A stretch of DNA of 10,678 bases, taken from contig JAISHN010000003.1 in NCBI GenBank assembly GCA_031262635.1, positions 1 to 10,678 of the forward strand. Reading direction: 5' to 3'. The notes beneath the pieces are model-generated. The model worked only from the letters and a program-made list of their open reading frames with translations. It did no database searches and was not told the origin of the DNA. The stretch is from Holosporaceae bacterium (GTDB taxonomy: Bacteria; Pseudomonadota; Alphaproteobacteria; UBA3830). Shown here piece after piece: positions 5,817 to 10,678 of the stretch; the first letter of the stretch is position 1; each line of letters opens with the position of its first letter. The position numbers and the translations under genes are program-made.

Positions 5817-6063
5817 TTTAGGCTGCGTTAGGAAAAATTTTGTTCGTCGTCCCTTTCCGTCATCCTGAGCGCAGCGAAGGATCCAGACGGCGATGACGCT
5901 GGGAAAGCGTATGGATCCTTCGTCGGGCAAGCCCTCCTCTAGGATGACGGAGAAGGAAGAAACTTCTCGGCTTCTAGCAATGATTTATTGCGGAGTATAA
6001 ACCTCTTGTTTCAACAAAAATAGCCTCATACTGCTCATCACATTTTTCCTAACAGAACCTAAA
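5817..6063. mobile_element. TIR-bound non-autonomous element (copy B of the composite repeat)
   Basis: The outer ends 5817-5838 and 6042-6063 are inverted repeats matching at 19 of 22 positions (core ttaggaaaaat). Bare TA dinucleotides at 5819-5820 and 6060-6061 border a 239-bp element (5821-6059) beginning GGCTGCG and ending AGAACC. TA duplication is made by several DDE families, including parts of IS5 and IS630. The interior has no gene. It holds the 96-bp palindrome (5856-5951), a 'gcttctagcaatga' module and a right arm shared with 2127-2334. It looks like a MITE derived from an insertion sequence, with a second palindromic repeat nested inside. It sits exactly between the SH3 gene and rmuC and touches the rmuC stop codon. 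Confidence 0.65.
5856..5951. repeat. REP-like palindromic module inside copy B
   Basis: This has the same 96-bp layout as 2138-2233: perfect outer arms tccgtcatcct/aggatgacgga and inner arms gaaggatcca/tggatccttc, with about six substitutions between copies, mainly in the central loop. The outer flanks of the two copies differ more than the module, in line with a unit that moves or is maintained separately. Confidence 0.75.
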
Positions 6064-7255
6064 CATTCCGCGTTAGTTCGCGAACGGGTTTTTCGACGGG
6101 TTTTAGTTCGATTAAGTTCTTATCGCCGGTTTCAAGCTCGTTAAATTTTCTAGCGGCGGGGAAGACGCGGGTTTCGAGGCTCGCGATAGTTTGATTATAA
6201 GCCGAAACGACGGAGCCGACGCTTTTGCCGAGGTTTGATACGTGCTGAGATACGTCCGCCAGGCGTTTGTAAAGCTCTTGACCCATCTTAATTATTTTCT
6301 CGGCGTTTTCCGTTAAGCTCTGCTGTCGCCAGACCAATGCCGCCGTTCGCAACAACGCCAGCAACGTCGTCGGGCTTGATATTATCACGCGTTTTTGCAT
6401 AGCAAACTCAAGCAAAGACGGATCTTGCTTAACGGCGGCGGAAAAGAAAACTTCGCCTGGCAAAAACATTATCACAAATTCAGGACTTTGCTCGAATTGC
6501 GACCAATACTTCTTATTGGAAAGCAAAGAAGCGTGAGAACGAACCTGATTCGCGTATTTCTCCATTAACGCCTTCTTTTTTTCCTCGTCGTCGGTTTCAA
6601 TCGCTTCGCTATAGGCTGACAGAGGAACTTTGGCGTCGACGACTATCGGTTGTTCTCCAGGAAGATGTATGATCATGTCGGGACGGATTTTTTCGCCGTC
6701 TTGCTCGCTGGAAACCTGTTCTTCAAAATCGCAGTGCTCTAGCATTCCGGCAAGTTCGGCGACTCGTTTCAGTTGTATCTCGCCCCATCGTCCGCGAACC
6801 AACGGATTTTTCAAAGCATTCGCCAAATGATTAGTCTCGTCTTTCAGTGAATTTTGAGCGGAAATTAAATCCAGCACTCGCTGATTTAACGCGTCGTATG
6901 CTCCTATTCTTGTTTTCTCTACCTCTTCCACATATTTTTTAACGCCCTTGAGCGCGTCGTTCAGAGGATTGACTAACCCCTCGACGGATTTTGCGCTTAA
7001 ATCTGAAAACGACTTGTTGTTTTGAGATAGAACGTCCAAACTTATGGCCTTAAACCTGGTTTCCAGTCGTTCTTCGAAGCTTTTTAAAGACGCGTTTTCG
7101 TCCGATAAATTTTTACAGCGTTCTTGAAGTCTCGAATTTTCTTGCGACGCTTCGTTGTAGGATTTTTCTAATCCTCGCAGTTTCGATCTCTGAGAAAAAG
7201 CAAAAAACGCAAAACTTATTGCCGCGGCGAATAACGCGATGATTGCAAGTTCCAT
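6059..7255 (-). CDS. rmuC: RmuC-family DNA recombination protein
   Basis: RmuC proteins limit inversion of short inverted repeats and contain a PD-(D/E)XK-type nuclease-like core; the exact reaction is not settled. The 398-residue product has an N-terminal membrane anchor (3-20), a long coiled coil (about 25-145), then the core: RGRWGEIQLKRVAE (154-167), RPDMIIHLPG (191-200), VVDAKVPLSAY (205-215, the D-x-K catalytic pair), and FLPGEVFFSAA (264-274), followed by SPTTLLALLRT. The length fits alphaproteobacterial members. The start ATG has only a weak AAGG upstream but gives the anchor at the N-terminus. It follows trxB on the same strand after 47 bp, so the two may be co-transcribed. The stop codon TAG is built from the TA flanking repeat element B plus the element's terminal G, so the C-terminus has probably been changed by a few residues. 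Confidence 0.9.
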   Translation of the reverse strand: MELAIIALFAAAISFAFFAFSQRSKLRGLEKSYNEASQENSRLQERCKNLSDENASLKSFEERLETRFKAISLDVLSQNNKSFSDLSAKSVEGLVNPLNDALKGVKKYVEEVEKTRIGAYDALNQRVLDLISAQNSLKDETNHLANALKNPLVRGRWGEIQLKRVAELAGMLEHCDFEEQVSSEQDGEKIRPDMIIHLPGEQPIVVDAKVPLSAYSEAIETDDEEKKKALMEKYANQVRSHASLLSNKKYWSQFEQSPEFVIMFLPGEVFFSAAVKQDPSLLEFAMQKRVIISSPTTLLALLRTAALVWRQQSLTENAEKIIKMGQELYKRLADVSQHVSNLGKSVGSVVSAYNQTIASLETRVFPAARKFNELETGDKNLIELKPVEKPVRELTRNV

Positions 7256-7302
7256 TAAGCCGCCTTATTTTTCATCGTCGCAAGAAGCCCTTTCTTTTTG
7301 CT

Positions 7303-8223
7303 CTAATTCTCCGACAAAAATCTGTCCGCGTCTATAGCGGCGACGCAGCCTTGTCCCGCCGAGACGATCGCCTGCTGGTATCTTGAGTTGCATACGTCTC
7401 CGGCCGCAAAAACGCCGTCGATCGACGTCCGCGAGCTTGTGTCTTTCGTGACGATATACCCGTTTTCGTCGAGTTCTAGTTGTCCTTTAAAAACCGACGT
7501 AGCGGGTTGATGGCCAATTGCGACGAAAACGCCGTCTATCGCTCTTTTGCTTTCCTCGCCGTTTTTTGTGTCCGCTAACGCCAATTCGGAGACTTTATTT
7601 CCATCGCCTAAAATATCGACTACTTTTGCATTCCATATTGTTTCAATTTTCGGATTTTCAAAAAGTCGCTTCTGCATTATTTTTTCAGCTCGCAGTTTGT
7701 CTCTTCTGTGAATTAAAACGACGCTTTTCGCAAAATTCGTCAGGTAAATCGCTTCTTCGACGGCGGCGTTTCCGCCTCCTACCACCGCGACGGCCTTATT
7801 GCGGAAAAAGAACCCGTCGCAAACGGCGCACGCCGAAACTCCCGCCCCGAGATACTTTTTTTCGCCTGGAACGCCGAGCCATTTTGCGTCCGCTCCGGTC
7901 GCTATCACGACAGTTTTGCTTTCATATGAAGTTCCCGATTCTCCGACGCAAACGAACGGTCTTTTGGAAAAATCAACGGACTCGATAACGTCGGAAACCG
8001 TTTCAACTCCCATTTTTTCCGCTTGCCGCTTCATTTGATCCATCAAAACCGGACCGGATATCGGATCTGTAAAACCAGGATAGTTTTCTATAAAAGACGT
8101 GATCGTCAGCTGCCCGCCCTGCCGCATTCCCGCGATTACTTTCACTGATCTTCCGGCTCTCGCGGCGTAAATCGCGGCCGTATACCCCGCCGGCCCGCTG
8201 CCGATTACTAAAACGTCGATCAT
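7303..8223 (-). CDS. trxB: Thioredoxin-disulfide reductase TrxB
   Basis: A cytoplasmic flavoenzyme that passes electrons from NADPH through FAD to thioredoxin. The 306-residue product (standard length about 310-320) shows the FAD dinucleotide fold GSGPAG (8-13), the redox-active pair CAVC (132-135), the NADPH-binding GGGNAA (149-154), IHRRDKLRA (171-179) for the 2'-phosphate of NADPH, and the C-terminal FAD motif GVFAAGD (270-276) followed by YQQA. The start is the ATG at 8223-8221, with GAGG 5 nt upstream and MIDVLVIGSGPAG beginning as in homologues. A longer frame from 8304 adds 27 unconserved basic residues. It is divergent from the cyclase gene and leads into rmuC. Confidence 0.96.
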   Translation of the reverse strand: MIDVLVIGSGPAGYTAAIYAARAGRSVKVIAGMRQGGQLTITSFIENYPGFTDPISGPVLMDQMKRQAEKMGVETVSDVIESVDFSKRPFVCVGESGTSYESKTVVIATGADAKWLGVPGEKKYLGAGVSACAVCDGFFFRNKAVAVVGGGNAAVEEAIYLTNFAKSVVLIHRRDKLRAEKIMQKRLFENPKIETIWNAKVVDILGDGNKVSELALADTKNGEESKRAIDGVFVAIGHQPATSVFKGQLELDENGYIVTKDTSSRTSIDGVFAAGDVCNSRYQQAIVSAGQGCVAAIDADRFLSEN

Positions 8224-8392
8224 TTCTTCCTCAACTCGCTTCGATACAAACTTATAACAAAACCGCCGCGCGTTGGCGATTTTTTTATTCGTTCGCTCAA
8301 GCATACGCGAGAAACAAAAAACCGTTCGCGTTTACTAAGAATTATACTTTCTTCGCTATTCTAATTTAAGCGACGTTAGAATGGAGCGAATA
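8224..8392. promoter_or_regulatory. Divergent promoter region of trxB and the cyclase gene
   Basis: About 170 bp separates the two starts. TATACT on the plus strand (8343-8348) and TATAAT on the minus strand (8346-8341) overlap, so opposing -10 boxes may compete. The plus-strand box would give a leader of about 40 nt for the cyclase gene. The minus-strand box would give trxB a leader of about 110 nt. -35 boxes are poor for both. No known operator is recognised. Confidence 0.3.
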
Positions 8393-10555
8393 ATGAGCGA
8401 AAAAGACGAAGATAATCAAAAGAACGACGCAAAAGGCGAGACGAAAGATTTATCATCAAAAACGGAAGATTCTAGTAAAGAATCAGCCTCCGTTGAAGAA
8501 CAAACTAACGTTGCGACGGAGCCAATAGAAGGCGAAGCTGCGGTAAAAACGGAAGCGTCGCCGGCGGCTATCGCAAAATCGTCCGAGGTCGAAGAAGACG
8601 AAGATGACGACGATGCGGAAATCTCCAATTCTTCCTGCGACGCGATTGAAGATCAAATAATGACGCTGATCGCCGCCGGCCACATGTTCAAAGCTCACAC
8701 CATAGCTAAAAAGGCCTTTCAAAAGCATCCTGAAAGCGTGATCCTCGCTCAAGCTTACGCTCTTATTTTGCTAAAAACTGGAGCCGTCGAGGAATCCAGA
8801 AAAATCATATATCCGATTTTGGACGTAGTTCCGCAATTGGACGAAACGACCAACGCTATGATGATAACGATTTCCGATCTTTTAAATAGCAAATTTTTAA
8901 CCGAAGGACGGCCTGATATTATCGCGAACGTCGGCCATATTTTTAAAGAATCTTGGAAATACTCTCATCATTGTCGCGATCTTGAGATATCGAGAGAGTT
9001 GTATCTCGCGTCTTTTAGAAGAGAAAAGAAAACTCGCGCAGGAATGCACGCCGCTTGGCTTTCTTGGCTGACGGGAAACGACGAGCAAGCAAAAAGCTTA
9101 TCGGCGGAAGTCTTAAAGCTGTTGCCTCCGTTCGGTCTTGAAGCGTCGTTTGACGAGCTGATAGATCTCGCCGAGGCGCAATTATCCCTAGGACGCGAAG
9201 ACGACGCTTGCAAACTCTATGAAGAAGCGATGAAACAAAGCGAGAATGAGAGCTATATTTCCATCGTCGCCGCTAGACAGCAGCTGTATTTCTTGAGAGA
9301 AGCCGGTTTTAAGATACCGAATCAAGCTTTTGAAATACTGACTCCTCCTACCGTCGTTGTGTTCACCGGCCATCAGATAGACCATCCGAGTTTTCAGACG
9401 TCGTTGTTCCCGCAAGAAATCGAAGAAGACGTGAAGCGAATCATTATCGAGAAATTAAAATCTATCAACGCGAAGATTGGATACAGTTCGGCTTCCTGCG
9501 GAGCGGATATTATATTTATCGAAGCTTTGCAGAGTCTCGGCGGAGAGATCAACATTATTCTTCCGTTTGATATATCGGATTTCGTCGAAACGAACGTTAG
9601 ACACGCCGGTCCTCGTTGGGAAAAAAGGTTTGAACGCGTTCTCGAAACCGCCCATTCGGTGAGCTTCGCGTGCGAAGATAAATTCCTCGGCCACGATATG
9701 CTCTACAGATTTTCCAACCACATTATGCATGGAAGCGCCGTTATGCGGGGGAAATTCTTGACGACGGAACCGCATTTGATGGCCGTTTGGCACTCTAGAA
9801 CCGACGCGATCCCAGGGGGACCGGCCGATTTCATAGACAGATGGACGGATATTAGCGCGCTTCATCTGATAGATCTCGACGAGCTAAGCGACAACGGCGG
9901 CAATACGGATAAAATAGACCTGTCTCTCGCGCAACCGCAAAAATTTTCGCTAACCTTCGACCCGTTCATATCCAAATCGCCGGATCGAGTCATAAAATCG
10001 ATGATGTTCTCGGATTTGTCCGGCTACAGCAAGCTGCAGGACGAGCATATTCCGTCGTTTCTCGATTTTCTTGAGAAACTCAACGGAGCCATAGAGAAAA
10101 TCGGGGTTTCGCTAGAGTCTCTGAACACTTGGGGAGACGCGGTGTTCGCCGTCGCCGACAACGCCGTCAAAATCGCGGATTTTGGACTAAGATATTGCGA
10201 CGTAATTGAAACCCTAGGAAAGAAATATCCCGAATTTCCAAATCCGATCAGAGCGAGAATATCTTTGCATTCGGGGCCGGTGTTTGTCGCGCAAGACCCG
10301 TTTATTAAGAAAATGAACTTCTACGGCGGACACATCAACAGAGCCGCGAGACTCGAGCCGGTCACCGCCGTCGGACAAGTCTACGCGACGCAGCAATTCG
10401 TCGCGCTTCTATACGGCGAAACCAGCGACGAACGCAACGAATTTATCCAAAAAGGCTTGAAATACTACGAAAGATACTCGACCGAATACGTCGGCGTAAT
10501 CTCGCTAGCGAAAAGCTTCGGCCAGCAGGAAGTCTACCATTTAAGATGGAAGTAG
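8393..10555 (+). CDS. Multidomain signalling protein: TPR-like helices, SLOG-like domain and class III nucleotide cyclase
   Basis: A 720-residue soluble protein. The ATG at 8393 is preferred over 8381 because GGAG lies 7 nt upstream. Order: an acidic, probably disordered tail (1-80, with EEDEDDDD); helical TPR-like repeats (about 85-310); a SLOG-like Rossmann domain (about 317-485) with VVVFTGH (321-327), SSASCGAD (365-372), NIILPF and PGGPAD (474-479); and a class III adenylate/guanylate cyclase domain (about 530-710). In the cyclase, Asp541 (FSDLSGYS) and Asp582 (NTWGD) are the expected metal ligands. Asn649 and Arg653 (HINRAAR) are the transition-state pair. The purine-selecting positions carry Asn578 (usually Lys) and Asn642 (usually Asp), so the nucleotide used cannot be read from the sequence. 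SLOG domains are thought to bind nucleotide-derived ligands, so ligand-controlled cyclase output is a reasonable inference. No membrane segment or signal peptide is seen. Confidence 0.85.
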   Translation: MSEKDEDNQKNDAKGETKDLSSKTEDSSKESASVEEQTNVATEPIEGEAAVKTEASPAAIAKSSEVEEDEDDDDAEISNSSCDAIEDQIMTLIAAGHMFKAHTIAKKAFQKHPESVILAQAYALILLKTGAVEESRKIIYPILDVVPQLDETTNAMMITISDLLNSKFLTEGRPDIIANVGHIFKESWKYSHHCRDLEISRELYLASFRREKKTRAGMHAAWLSWLTGNDEQAKSLSAEVLKLLPPFGLEASFDELIDLAEAQLSLGREDDACKLYEEAMKQSENESYISIVAARQQLYFLREAGFKIPNQAFEILTPPTVVVFTGHQIDHPSFQTSLFPQEIEEDVKRIIIEKLKSINAKIGYSSASCGADIIFIEALQSLGGEINIILPFDISDFVETNVRHAGPRWEKRFERVLETAHSVSFACEDKFLGHDMLYRFSNHIMHGSAVMRGKFLTTEPHLMAVWHSRTDAIPGGPADFIDRWTDISALHLIDLDELSDNGGNTDKIDLSLAQPQKFSLTFDPFISKSPDRVIKSMMFSDLSGYSKLQDEHIPSFLDFLEKLNGAIEKIGVSLESLNTWGDAVFAVADNAVKIADFGLRYCDVIETLGKKYPEFPNPIRARISLHSGPVFVAQDPFIKKMNFYGGHINRAARLEPVTAVGQVYATQQFVALLYGETSDERNEFIQKGLKYYERYSTEYVGVISLAKSFGQQEVYHLRWK

Positions 10556-10592
10556 GAATTGCTGTAGAAGTCAAGTAATTCGTTACATTTTT
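10556..10592 (+). terminator. Weak terminator-like hairpin after the cyclase gene
   Basis: The arms gaattgc (10556-10562) and gtaattc (10575-10581) pair over 7 bp with one G-T wobble around a 12-nt loop. The sequence gttacattttt follows. The stem is AT-rich, so this is only a weak candidate. It lies immediately after the stop codon at 10553-10555. Confidence 0.25.
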
Positions 10593-10629
10593 GGTTAAGT
10601 TAACTAACTAAGAATGGAGGGAATAGACG

Positions 10630-10678
10630 ATGACGAACAAAGGGTTGATATCGGAGACGTTGGCGAGGAGGATGCTGG
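10630..10678 (+). CDS. Start of an unidentified gene, cut by the window edge
   Basis: The ATG at 10630 has GGAGGG about 9 nt upstream and opens MTNKGLISETLARRML before the window ends. Sixteen residues are too few to name a family. A competing frame starts at 10614 (MEGIDDDEQRV and so on) but has no ribosome binding site and would use the GGAGG as codons. The gene lies 74 bp past the cyclase gene on the same strand. Confidence 0.5.
   Translation, partial: MTNKGLISETLARRML

Noticed and set aside
2127..6063. Two same-direction repeats considered as ends of one composite transposon carrying 2335-5816
   Set aside because: Copy A lacks its left end, the enclosed genes include ordinary chromosomal genes in several orientations, and no transposase is present. 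Independent insertions are simpler.
7518..7988. Long plus-strand frame opposite trxB
   Set aside because: Shadow of the strongly supported trxB gene; arginine-rich composition typical of an antisense frame.
9455..9865. Minus-strand frame opposite the cyclase gene
   Set aside because: Shadow of the SLOG-cyclase coding region with no start signal or family.

Overview
The window looks like a piece of an alphaproteobacterial chromosome of moderate-to-low GC. The main taxonomic clue is the exported double-SH3 protein (5294-5809), whose two SH3b domains and 'GWIKKEDLWGV' end match the SH3-like family common in Alphaproteobacteria. The palindromic repeats carrying 'gcttctagcaatga' and 'gtcatcctgag' motifs fit the dispersed repeats of several alphaproteobacterial genomes, including host-associated ones. 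I cannot name a genus. Core genes (tadA, trxB, rmuC, a DedA gene, a nucleoside phosphorylase) alternate with decayed mobile DNA and orphan genes, so gene density is low for a bacterium.

Layout. Positions 1-207 hold repeat debris and a strong hairpin. On the minus strand, 208-819 encodes a small exported protein with six cysteines, behind a candidate promoter (949-975) and a leader of about 120 nt. Next comes a frameshifted remnant of an IS5-like DDE transposase (1041-1253), then a possible 51-aa basic peptide gene with its own ribosome binding site and terminator-like hairpin. tadA (1488-2000) is followed by a repeat of about 200 bp (copy A), then a second orphan exported protein, helical, on the minus strand (2519-3148) with a well-formed promoter. 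Positions 3206-3761 hold no convincing gene: an AT-rich half with a perfect palindrome and small hairpins, and a GC-richer half with a short open remnant.

The second half is more orderly. A DedA-family membrane protein (TTG start) converges with a uridine-phosphorylase-like enzyme. The SH3 protein (GTG start) follows, then copy B of the repeat, here bounded by inverted terminal repeats and TA dinucleotides. trxB and rmuC lie together on the minus strand. A 720-residue signalling protein is transcribed divergently from trxB; it joins an acidic tail, TPR-like helices, a SLOG-like nucleotide-binding domain and a class III nucleotide cyclase domain. A new gene begins at the right edge.

The genes do not form one pathway. 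The most interesting items are the SLOG-cyclase fusion, with Asn at both positions that normally select the purine; the TIR-bound composite repeat, whose insertion appears to have supplied the rmuC stop codon; and the two orphan exported proteins.
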